From Rhodeus uyekii (taxonomy: Eukaryota; Chordata; Actinopteri; Cypriniformes; Acheilognathidae), in assembly GCA_037043235.1 (NCBI GenBank), contig JAWRVZ010000180.1:974001-1038000 (forward strand): a stretch of 64,000 nucleotides of DNA, written 5' to 3'. The stretch's first letter is position 1. Each line of letters starts with the position of its first letter. The notes below the pieces were generated by a model. The model saw nothing but the letters and a program-made list of their open reading frames with translations, was not told where the DNA came from and did no database searches. Below, piece by piece: positions 1 to 9,600 of the stretch. Both the position numbers and the translations under genes were made by a program.

Positions 1-29
1 TGGTGTTATTTTGAGCCATTTCTCCCCAT

Positions 30-123
30 AGAAAAACATGAAGAAAACATTTGATGTACAGTTTTTAGAAGACCAAATTCAGCATTTCACTCGACACCAC
101 CTATCTCTGACCCAAACCCACTT
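30..123 (+). other. Candidate coding exon (low confidence)
   Basis: A pyrimidine-rich tract ending in CCATAG precedes this segment and a GTGAGA donor follows it, so it has exon-like borders. One frame is open throughout and contains an ATG at 39. The peptide (starting MKKTFDVQ) is not recognised. The downstream intron is homologous to intron 1 of the sialyltransferase at 6642, so this may be an exon of an upstream paralogue. It does not obviously resemble exon 1 at 6541-6641. Confidence 0.2.
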
Positions 124-1338
124 GGTGAGACGTAAAAAGTTTATTTTTATCTGAATTTTTATTTTATTGATGGTAGCCTAATATTTAAATACATTATTAT
201 CTATGTAGTTGATGTATTAATTATGGACTACAATAGATGCTAACACTTTTTTACATTTTCAGTTAATGATGAGCTAATCATATTCAAAACGTATATATGT
301 TAATAAATGATTAATAAGCCATATGCTAATATTTTATAAATGTTTTATAATTGTTAACATAACGATTCATGTGTGGTGATTCAAATATGGTCATAATTAG
401 TAATTACTGATAAATATTTCTGCCAAAATTGTTATAGTAACATTATACATAATATGTATACATATGTAATAAACAATTGTTAATCATGAACAAACAACCC
501 ATTAGTAAATGATCAGTATAAAATATATTGATGTATCTTGATTGTCGTAAGCTGGTCTGTTCAAAAGCACAAACAGGCAGGTCAGCTAAAGTAATATTTT
601 TAAGAAAATTAATTTGTTTTCAAGTGGAAAACATTTATAAAATGATTACAGTTAACAGGGGATTACAGTTATATTAAATACTTTCACTCCTCAGCACAGA
701 CTTCTGCGGAGTCTGTGGAATCTATAATGTGATCTTGTTTTTCCTTTCCTCTGAAACTCACATTACGAAAAAGATAAGAAAGCTTACACACTTCCTTGTT
801 AGTGATTACACTGCAGTAGAGACTTCAACATGTTCAACCTGTTATTGTAACACTGAAGGTGCAGTGCCATGCTTCAGCAAACACAGATTTATTGATAAAC
901 TCGGGAAACAAAAGACTCACAGATAAACTCAAAATGGCACTTGTGCAAAAACATAGGAAGCATGAACTAGGTTTTCTACTCTACTCTATTACTCTATACT
1001 AGTGTATTCTAGTATTCTAGGTAACAAGACATACATCGCCACACGGTACTCACATGAAACAGCTACAACAAACGACAACCACATGGGGACTCAGGGGGGT
1101 ATTTAACGAGAGGACACATTAGGGACACCTGACACGACTTGACAAGGTAAGTAATTCTGACAGGTGAAACAATCGCACAGAAGGATACAGAGACAGAACC
1201 TAGAAGTGAAGCAAAACGAGACCGTGACAACAACACGACGAGACTGTGACAGTTATAGATGATGTGTGACAAAAGAGCTTTAAGCATCCCTAATCTAAAG
1301 TCCAAACTATTAATCACACATGAAAATATCACAGATTT
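124..1338 (+). repeat. Segmental duplication, copy A of sialyltransferase intron 1
   Basis: Positions 124-845 and 1252-1338 match 6650-7525 (intron 1 of the sialyltransferase) nearly base for base over long stretches. The match includes the runs around 'gtaagctggtctgttcaaaa' and 'cactcctcagcacagacttc'. Copy A is interrupted by a solo LTR at 846-1251. Copy B has an extra AT-rich stretch near 6885-6945. Homology stops at about 1338, where LTR sequence begins. Exon 2 of the gene has no counterpart here, so this is a decayed partial tandem copy. Confidence 0.8.
846..1251 (-). mobile_element. Solo LTR, Gypsy-like, 5-bp TSD GTTAT
   Basis: A 406-bp insertion begins TGTAAC and ends TGTGACA, flanked by GTTAT at 841-845 and 1252-1256. 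The uninterrupted allele is seen in the paralogous copy at about 7437-7447, so the ends are defined directly. A TTTATT near 890 reads as AATAAA on the minus strand, which suggests minus orientation. No internal retroelement sequence remains, consistent with LTR-LTR recombination. Confidence 0.8.
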
Positions 1339-1339
1339 G

Positions 1340-1884
1340 TAATAAGCGTTTTTGTTTAGAGTGTTTTTAGAGTGTTTTTGGTTTTGAATAAAGTTAAGTT
1401 TAATTTGGAAACATGTTGTCCTTGTCTCTCCTGCTCCGCATCACACACGCTCCCAGTTTCGTAACAGAATAACCGACCAGGTTGGTTGCCTCTAAAACAC
1501 TACCAGCTACCTCATGGAAGAGCCCGCACAATGACTCTTGTCCCTTTGCCAGGGAGGATGTCCGCTGGAGGAGTACGCCTCCAAGTTTCTGGAGCTGGCG
1601 AACCAGGTGAGCTGGGAGGATAATGCCCTCAACTACTGTTTCTGGCTGGGTCTGGATGACGAGCTAACACCATTAATTGACTTGGACCATTAATTTGAAA
1701 CAGTCATGGACTTTCTTAACTTCATCTTGCTCCTCAATATTCTGGTTCAATGGTTGATGAAATCGAGGACAAGTTTAGCCGTTATCCAGCTCAGTCCGGT
1801 AAGCTTGGGGGTACCCCCACTCACCTCCCATCGACTGCCCTGCTAGCTCCAGCTCCATCTGACCACCATGCTCCTCCAGCAAAA
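1340..1884 (+). pseudogene. Gypsy element remnant: truncated 5' LTR, leader, gag start
   Basis: Positions 1344-1466 match the 3' part of the LTR at 6048-6479, including the AATAAA-like run and the GTAACA end. A leader follows, resembling that of the Gypsy element at 25620-25657. From about 1560 a gag-like frame reads LEEYASKFLELANQ, related to LEDYTQDFLDLACL in the gag at 24343-25619. The frame is soon broken by a stop near 1691. The element is interrupted at about 1885 by an L2-type LINE. Confidence 0.6.
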
Positions 1885-1934
1885 CACAAATCTGTGTTAG
1901 ATTTGTTTTAACTGCTGCACTGCTGTTTCCTGTC

Positions 1935-2700
1935 TGCTCGAGTGGATTGCGTTTAGTCTGTCTGTCTCTGTCAGCAGCCAGGGCTTCACATGTGATAAAT
2001 GTAGGGACATAGTCAGGCTGACAGAGAAGATCTCAGAATTAGAGACACGCATCCAAACTTTAATCGAGGATAGTAAGAATGCAAGGACTTTAGATACTAC
2101 TTTTGATGAGACTAGCTTAGCAAACCCTGTACATTGTAGGGCAGCAGGGCAACTGGGTGACTGTGAGACGGCATAATTGCGGGTCAAAAAAACACTGTTC
2201 CATTCTGATTAGAACATCAAACAGGTTCTCCCCACTCAGTGACGCACCCACTGAGAAACCTGTTGAAAGTGCCCTAGTGATTGGCGATTCTATTACTCGG
2301 AATGTGAAAATAGAGACTCCAGCCACCATAGTCACATGTTTGCTGGGAGCCAGAGCGCCTGACGTCAAAGCTAATTTAAATTTAAAGATTGTCACGTCGG
2401 CACTAATGATGTCTGACTTCGCCAGTTGAAGATCACTAAAAGATCACTCTGGCCCTCTTCCTATGTGCAGGAGTGATGAGATGCTTAGCAGATTATCCTC
2501 ACTCAATGGCTGGATGTCTAAGTGGTGCCCGCAGAATAACATAGGGTTCATAGACAATTGGAAAAGTTTTTAGGGCAGACCTGACCTGTTGAAAAGAAAT
2601 GGTATTCATCCCACCTGGGATGGTGCCGCTCTTCTCTCTAGTAATTTGGCATATAGTCTAAGAGCTAAACCTTGACTAACTGGGTTCCAGGTCAGGAAGC
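1935..2700 (+). pseudogene. LINE ORF1 with SGNH-esterase-like blocks, broken
   Basis: Three pieces in shifting frames can be read: FTCDKCRDIVRLTEKISELE (Cys pair followed by a coiled coil), ALVIGDSITRN near 2270-2300 (GDSIT is block I of SGNH hydrolases), and NGIHPTWDG near 2600 (the C-terminal D-x-x-H block). ORF1 esterases of this kind are known from L2/CR1-clade LINEs and are thought to help RNP or membrane interactions. Several stops and frameshifts show the ORF is dead. Confidence 0.55.
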
Positions 2701-2907
2701 AGACAAACTGGCTAAACCGACCGTCTGCTAGCTGTCTCACGCCACAGAGGTCAGATCAATTACAACACATAGAGACTCTTTCTCCTAGATATACTGTACT
2801 ATAGAGACTGTGTCTATTCCCCGAATTAGCAAATACAAAAAACGATCAAAACCGTCTAACGGTAAAAATTTAAATGATGTACAAACAACGAAGAACGGAT
2901 ATAACAC

Positions 2908-3035
2908 AAATGTTTCCAACATCACCATTTTCATGCATGTTCCTTTCCATACATTTCATGCAGTTATTTAATTGTTTCATCAATTGGCAATTAACCTCCT
3001 GCTATTGCTCTCCTTCTTTAAAATCAGCTAGATCT
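2908..3035 (+). repeat. Segment shared with sialyltransferase intron 4
   Basis: About 120 bp from 'tttcatgcatg' to 'gctattgctct' match 8657-8745, which lies in intron 4 of the sialyltransferase. Here the segment sits between the LINE ORF2 start and the LINE region upstream of RT, where the endonuclease should be. Either a piece of host locus is trapped between two LINE pieces, or both sites carry the same small repeat. Confidence 0.55.
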
Positions 3036-3153
3036 GCTTACTTTTCTACCCTCTTAGAAGAAATAAATGCAACCCAAGGTATTTATTTGATACAGTGTCT
3101 AAATTAACAAGAAATAAATCTATGCTTTAAAACAGCACAGCAGTAATGACTTC

Positions 3154-4565
3154 ATGGACTTCTTTACTTGCAAAATTCATAATATTAGAGAGAAAATTAT
3201 AACCATGAAACCGTCTACTACAATATTCCAAAATACAGTAAATTTTAGTGTCCCTGAAGAAAAATTCCACTCCTTGATTACTATTGGGGAGGAAGAATTG
3301 TCTAAACTCGTTAAATCATCAAAATCAACAACATGTATGTTAGACCCAATACCAACTAAGCTACTGAAAGAGATGCTTCCAGAGATCATAGATCCTCTTC
3401 TTAATATTATTAATTCATCTTTGTCATTAGGATACGTACCAAAAACCTTTAAGCTGGCTGTAATTAAACCGCTTATTGAAAAACCACAACTTGATCCTAC
3501 AGAATTAGTTAATTACAGGCCGATGTCAAATCTGCCTTTTCTGTCAAAGATTCTAGAAAAGGCAATATCTTCACAACTATGTTTCTAGAAAGAAACAGCA
3601 TCTATGAGGATTTCCAGTCAGGATTTAGACCATATCATAGTACTGAGACTGCTCTCATTAGAATTACAAATGATGTGCTCTTATCATCTGATTGTGGTTG
3701 TAACTCTCTGTTAGTATTACTGGACCTTAGTACTGCATTTGATACAATCGACCACAAAATCCTTCTAAATAGACTTGAAAATGATGTTGGCATTAGTGGA
3801 ATTGCATTAGCCTGGTTCAAATCATACTTATCTGACCGTTATCAGTTTGTAGCAGTAAATGAGGAGATGTCATATCGATCACGGGTTCAGTATGGAGTTC
3901 CTCAAGGTTCAGTACTAGGACCATTGCTTTTCACTCTGTACATGCTTCCGTTGGGTGCAGTTATTAGGAAGCATGGCATTAGCTTTCACTGTTACGCTGA
4001 TGATACTCAGCTTTATATTTCTTCTCATCCTGATGAAACGTACCAATTCACTAAATTAACAGAATGCATAACCGATATAAAAAATTGGATGACTAATAAC
4101 TTTCTTCTGCTTAATTCTGAAAAAACTGAGATTCTAATTATTAAATCAAAAAGTTCTGCACGTAATAATCTAGACTACTGCCTAACACTTGATGGCTGCT
4201 CTGTCAAGTCTTCGTCGTCAGTTAGAAACCTGGGTGTGCTCTTTGATACCAATCTTTCATTTGAAAGCCACGTTTCTAGCATCTGTAAAACAGCATTCTT
4301 CCATCTTAAAAATATATCTAAATTGCGACATATGTTCTCGAAGACAAATGAGGAAAAGTTAGTTCATGCGTTCATGAGTTCAAGGCTAGATTATTGTAAT
4401 ACTCTACTAGGTGGTTGCCCTGCACGCTTAATAAACAAATTCCAGCTGGTCCAAAATGCAGCAGCTCGAGTTCTTACTAGAACCAGGAAGTATGAGCATA
4501 TTAGCCCAGTTCTGTCAAACCTGCACTGGCTTCCTATTAAATCAAATTTTAAAATCAAAATGTAA
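3154..4565 (+). pseudogene. LINE ORF2: reverse transcriptase, one frameshift
   Basis: Two abutting frames (3154-3585 and 3579-4565) give a continuous non-LTR reverse transcriptase. Visible motifs are YRPMSNLPFLSKILEK (fingers), QSGFRPYHSTETALI, LLDLSTAFDTIDH (motif A, catalytic Asp), YGVPQGSVLGPLLF (motif B), YADDTQLYIS (motif C catalytic Asp-Asp), and a C-terminal thumb region with SRLDYCNTLLGG. YADDTQLY is characteristic of the L2/CR1/Rex1 group. A single-base frameshift near 3585 and the missing endonuclease mean it cannot be autonomous. Confidence 0.8.
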
Positions 4566-5526
4566 AACATTAAAGCATTAAATGGTTTAGCTCCACAAAC
4601 CATTTAAAAGAGAGCGATCTCTTAACACATTACAGTCCTTCACGTCTATTGTGATCCCAAAATACTGACCAGCTTATAATACCTAGAATATCAAAGTCAA
4701 CTGCTGGCGGTCGATCTTTTTCCTATTTAGCTCCTAAACTCTGGAACAGTCTTCCTATTACAGTTCGGGAAGCAGACACACTCTGTCAGTTTAAATGTAG
4801 ACTAAAAACACATCTCTTCAACCTGGCATACACACAACACATTATACATACATTTTTAATCCAAATCATGTAAAATGATTGTTAAGCTGCATAATTTAGA
4901 TAAGCCGGAACCGGGAACATTCCCATAACACCTGATGTACTCTATACATCAGAAGAAGAATGGCATCTACGCTGTTATTGTTCTCTGTTTATTCCGAGGT
5001 TACCGTGGTCAGCTGGATCCGGTCCGTATCCAGATCAGATGAAGGACCTGGACACGAGCACAGCACTGCCCTGAAGTGTCTGCGGAGACCGTGACTCTAC
5101 TAGACCCTCCCCTGTGATCATGAACCCATCTCTAACCGGACCCAATTGGACTTAATATTGGACTTGAAATGTTGTCAATATAATAATCATGCACTGTTTG
5201 TCTGTTGGCCAGAGGAGAACTGGTCCCCCGACTGAGCCTGGTTTCTCCCAAGGTTTTTTCTCCATTCTGTTCTTCATTCATTACGTCACCTGCAGGAGTT
5301 TTGGTTCCTTGCCGCTGTCGGCATGGAACTGCTTGCTCAGTTGGGGAAACGTAAAATTTAATATTCATCAATTTTATTAATTCGCCTGCTCTTTTAAGGC
5401 TGCCGTTCAGCCAAACAAACTTTGTTTATATTGTTTTTCCTGTGACCACTGTAAAGCTGCTTTGAAACAATCTGCATTGTAAAAAGTGCTATATAAATAA
5501 AGGTGACTTGACTTCACTTGACTGCC

Positions 5527-6047
5527 CATTGAGCAATGGCGGGGGATGCTGTAATCTATCATGAACGTCTTTATTGGGCGACAGACCCGGTCGATTGTTC
5601 AGTTACAACAGTTACTTCAGTTACTTGACTTAGAAGAACACTCACCTCCAGAGACTGTGCCGTCTGGTCGCACCCGAAAACAGAGGAGGAGAAAAGGGGT
5701 CTCCTCCATTCCTACAGGCCGTCAGTCAGCGCCAGAGCCCGCAACGACTCGTCAGTCAGCGCCAGAGCCCGCAACGACTCGTCAGTCAGCGCCAGAGCCC
5801 GCAACGACTTGTCAATCAGCGTCAGAGCCCGCAACGACTTTTCAATCAGCGTCAGAGCCCGCAACGACTCCTCAGTCAGCACCAGAGCCCACAACGACTC
5901 ATCAGTCAGCGCCAGAGCCTGCAACAACTCGTCAATCAGCGTCAGAGCCCGCAACGACTCCTCAGTCAGCCACAGATGTTACCATTTCCATGTTACCATT
6001 TCTCCCTCCCAGGCCCCCTTGTTGCTATGCCACTGGGTGAGGTCTAT
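5527..6047 (+). pseudogene. Gypsy internal fragment with Pro-rich gag tail
   Basis: Positions 5527-5610 resemble, in reverse orientation, the leader next to the Gypsy LTR at 33440-33520. A + strand open frame (5561-6040) then encodes a basic stretch (RTRKQRRRK) and a Ser/Ala/Pro/Glu/Thr-rich repeat, as in the Pro-rich tails of fish Gypsy gag proteins. The 3' LTR begins at 6048. The mixed orientations suggest a recombinant of two Gypsy copies. No protease or RT is present. Confidence 0.45.
5721..5976 (+). repeat. 30-bp coding minisatellite (RQSAPEPATT units)
   Basis: About 8.5 tandem copies of a 30-bp unit, beginning 'gtcagtcagcgccagagccc', stay in frame and encode repeats of about ten residues with consensus RQSAPEPATT. 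Unit-to-unit differences are mostly single substitutions. The array lies in the gag-derived ORF upstream of the LTR. Confidence 0.85.
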
Positions 6048-6479
6048 TGTCACTCCCTGTGTGTCATGTCATTTGTCACTTCCTGGGTGTCGTGTCTTGT
6101 CACTTCCAGGTCCCTTCTGTGTTTCCTCTTGTGCACTTCCTGCACCTGTCTTGTCATCACTTTAATTCGTTAGTTTCCCAGGTGCTCATCATTCCCTTGT
6201 GTATTTAACCCTCTTGTGTTTCTCTTGTCTTTGTTGGGTGTTGATATTCCTATGTTGATGTCACTGACGTTGCATGTGTGTGGATACCGTCGCCGTGTTC
6301 CTGTCTCCAGGTTCTCCTCGTTTCCCTTAGTTCTCAGAGTTTTCGCGATCTTGCACAAGTGTGGCGTTTTTGTTTGAATTTAGAGTGTTTTTGGTTTTTA
6401 ATAAAATTAAGTTAATTTTGGAAACCTGTTCTCCTCGTCTCTCCTGCTCCGCATTGTACACGCACCCAGTTTTGTAACA
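6048..6479 (+). mobile_element. Gypsy LTR (3' LTR), just upstream of the sialyltransferase ATG
   Basis: 432 bp from TGTCACTCCC to TTTGTAACA, with the usual TG/CA ends. It carries a TATA-like 'gtgtatttaa' near 6200 and an 'aataaaattaag' polyadenylation-type motif near 6400. Its 3' part matches 1344-1466, and its layout resembles the solo LTR at 21840-22275. It ends 61 bp before the first ATG of the sialyltransferase. Confidence 0.75.
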
Positions 6480-6540
6480 CTCACTCTCTCTCTCACACAT
6501 GCACCCGAGTCCTTCCTTACACAGAAATCAACAGTTAAAG

Positions 6541-6641
6541 ATGAAAATGACATATACTAAATGGATCTTAAGGCTATTTATTGCTTTAATAATACTGAAT
6601 TGCTTGGTTTTGGTCTTTTACAGGGAGCAAAACACCTCAGG
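6541..6641 (+). CDS. st8sia6: Sialyltransferase exon 1: cytoplasmic tail and signal anchor
   Basis: ATG at 6541 opens a frame reading MKMTYTKWILRLF, followed by a hydrophobic stretch ending in LVLVFYREQNTSG. The layout is a short basic tail, about 18 hydrophobic residues, then a luminal stem, as in type II glycosyltransferases. NTS is a sequon. The exon ends in phase 2 at a GTAAGG donor. A good acceptor (CTTACACAG) 16 bp before the ATG suggests an upstream non-coding exon. Confidence 0.7.
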
Positions 6642-9600
6642 GTAAGGAATTTTATTTTTATCTGAATTTTTACTTTATTTTATTGATGGTAGCCTGATAA
6701 TTAAATACATTATTATCTATGTAGTTGATGATAGAAGATGAGATGTATTAATTATGGTCTACAATAGATGTTAACACTTTTTTACATTTTCAGTTAATGA
6801 TGAGCTAATCATATACAAAACATAACTATACGTTAATAAATGATTACTAAGCCATATGATAATATTTTATAAATATTTTATTTAAGTGAAAATATTATTT
6901 ATTTAATAAAATATTTAATTTAATTTAATTTACTTAAGTGTTAAGATAACGATTCACGCGTATTGTAAGTTATGTTCAAAAATGGTCATAATTTGTAATA
7001 ACTGATAAATATTTCTGCCAAAATAGTTATAGTAACATTATACATAATATGTATACATATGTAATAAACAATTGTTGATCATGAACAAACAACCCATTAG
7101 TAAATGATCAGTATATAATATATTGATGTATCTTGATTGTCGTAAGCTGGTCTGTTCAAAAGCACAAACAGGCAGGTCAGCTAAATTAATGTTTTTAAGA
7201 AAATTAATTAATTTGTTTTCAAGTGGAAAAACAATTATAAAATGACTTACAGTCAGGGGATTACAGTTATATTAAATACTTTCACTCCTCAGCACAGACT
7301 TTTGCGGAGTCTGTAGAATCTATAATGTGATCTTGTTTTTCCTTTCCTCTGAAACTCACATTACGAAAAAGATAAGAAAGCTTACACACTTCCTTGTTAG
7401 TGATTACACTGCAGTAGAGACTTCAACATGTTCAACCTGTTATAGATGATGTGTGATAAAAAAGCTTTGAAAAAAGTACAAACTATTAATCACACGTGAA
7501 AATATTACATATTTGTAATAAACTTACTCTTCTTCTTCTTCTTATCAACTCCATCTCCTCCTCCTTTTTACCCTACAACCACTTTGCAATGTGACAAACT
7601 TTGATGGGTCAGTTCATAGCTCAGAGAGAGGATTTACTTCTGGAGACTTGTGGGTTGCTACATTTGAGGAGGCGGGCAGACTCTGTAAGAACATCTCTCA
7701 CAACGGGGCGTAAGTTGTATCCCTGGGGTGAAAGAACTACCCATAGATACTATGGTTGACGCCAATGAAACAAAAAGTGTGTGCCTTTTTTTTTCTTACT
7801 GCGGCTAGTTGCATAAGGCTTTCCAATGGGAACTCTGGATCACAAGGTCACAGAAACAAAGTGGTGAGCTCATTTTACTAGGGCAACCAATCACTCTCTC
7901 ATCTTAAAATTTTAGTTTTATCATTTATAAATAGCAGTTTTATTTGCTATTGCCATGATGCAATATTAGTACGAATGCACCATTTAGGCTACTGAAATGT
8001 TTTGCCAAAATGGCCATTTCCTTTTTTCAGGCCAAAATAGTTTTGGAGGGCTGAAGTGAGTGACCGTAAACTGCAAACAGTCTTTATATTCATATCAGGG
8101 TTCAAAAACTTTTGAAAAACTGTACATGACCCCTTACTAATCAGTCATTTTATGAAATTTAAATAAATAAATAAAACTTTAGTGCTCTATAAAACAGCCT
8201 GAGCTCCAGAACCAATACTTTTCTAGCTTGTCTGCATGATTTTGAATTATTGTACAAAAGGTAGACAGATACTTATAAACGTATTAGTACTTATAACTTT
8301 ACTAATAAACTAATAAGTAAGACACTTCTACAGCCACTTATAAGTACTCCTTTTAAATAACAACAACAACATCAACTTTAACAGGCGATTGTTTGATTAA
8401 ATTCAAATATCCCTAAATCTTAACCTACACCCCTGGATAAATTCTTCCACTTTAAATTAAGTCTTACAAACCAACATTTCAAAACTACATTGAGTGGAAA
8501 TATACTTTAAGTCTAATATTGTTACGAGTGTGTTTGTAAGATGTTTTTTGTGTGTGTTGTTTTTCATGAGAGATGGGATGAGAATGTATTTTTCACAGTT
8601 GCACTGCACAACAGAACATCAGGCATTTTCCATCATCACTTCAGCAAAGTGAGTCCATTTTCATGCATGCTCCTTTTCATTCATTTCGTGCAGTTATTTC
8701 AATGTTTCATCAATTGCCAATTAACCTCCTGCTATTGCTCTCATTCTTTATGCTAGCATTAGTTTTAATATAGGTATGACAAGCTTCTCTGAGAAAGTCT
8801 CTGAGTTATTAAGCTGCCCATACAAGTCCAACATCACCCAGAAGGAGCTGCAGAGGTGTGTGGATCTTCCTATCTGTCTTTCTCTAATGTAAAAATGAGA
8901 GAATTTTTAATTAATTAATTTGTTCAACATTTCAAACATCAACACACACTGGCTCTGTTCCAAAAGCTATGGAGGTGCTGCCTACAGCATATATTGACAG
9001 CTACTTCTTTAGCAGCATAATAATTGTAACCTAATAAGCAGCAAGTAAGGCACCGAGCCAGATTTATATTACCTGTTTGTGACGGGGACACTGTACTGCA
9101 ACAAGCACCGTCTTTCGGATGAGACATTAAAATTTGTCCAAATTTGTCCATCATGGCCTTTTAATAACCCCATACTCTGATCGGCTTCATCACTCTGTCT
9201 CTTCTCCACCAATGAGCTGGTGTGTGGTGAGCGTTCCGGCACAATATGGCTGCCGTCGCATCATCCAGGTGGATGCTGCACACTGGTGGTGGTTGAGGAG
9301 ATTCCCCCCCTTCCATGTGTAACCCAGTAGAATACTTTTCCTCTGATATTTGTGGTTTTTATTTATATTTATTTTGTTGGGTTCTAACTCAGAGCTCATA
9401 TAGGAATGGAGTATGCAGCAATATCATTTCATGCATAAATGTGAGTGTATGCCTTTAAGAACCCAGTCATATGTAAAGTTTGATTGAAATGTACATATAA
9501 AAAAAAGGTGTTAACCTACAAGTTAGTTATCGCTTTATTTTTATTGGTTCATGAGTGCTAAGTCCCGCCCTCACCGGTGTTTGGGGAGATGTGATTGGTG

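Larger units (their letters stand above)
1885..5526 (+). mobile_element. L2/CR1-type LINE, damaged
   Basis: Non-LTR retrotransposon with a broken ORF1 (SGNH-esterase-like), most of the endonuclease missing, and a readable reverse transcriptase. Its 3' tail (from about 5450) ends in TGACTTGACTTCACTTGACT-type repeats after a 'gctatataaataaa' stretch. The same tail recurs at 32938-33435, so at least two copies of the family are present. The boundary near 1885 is approximate. Stops and frameshifts make it inactive. Confidence 0.75.

Noticed and set aside
5132..5380. Short frames on both strands of the LINE 3' region
   Set aside because: They lie in the untranslated tail, repeated at 32938-33435 without frame conservation.
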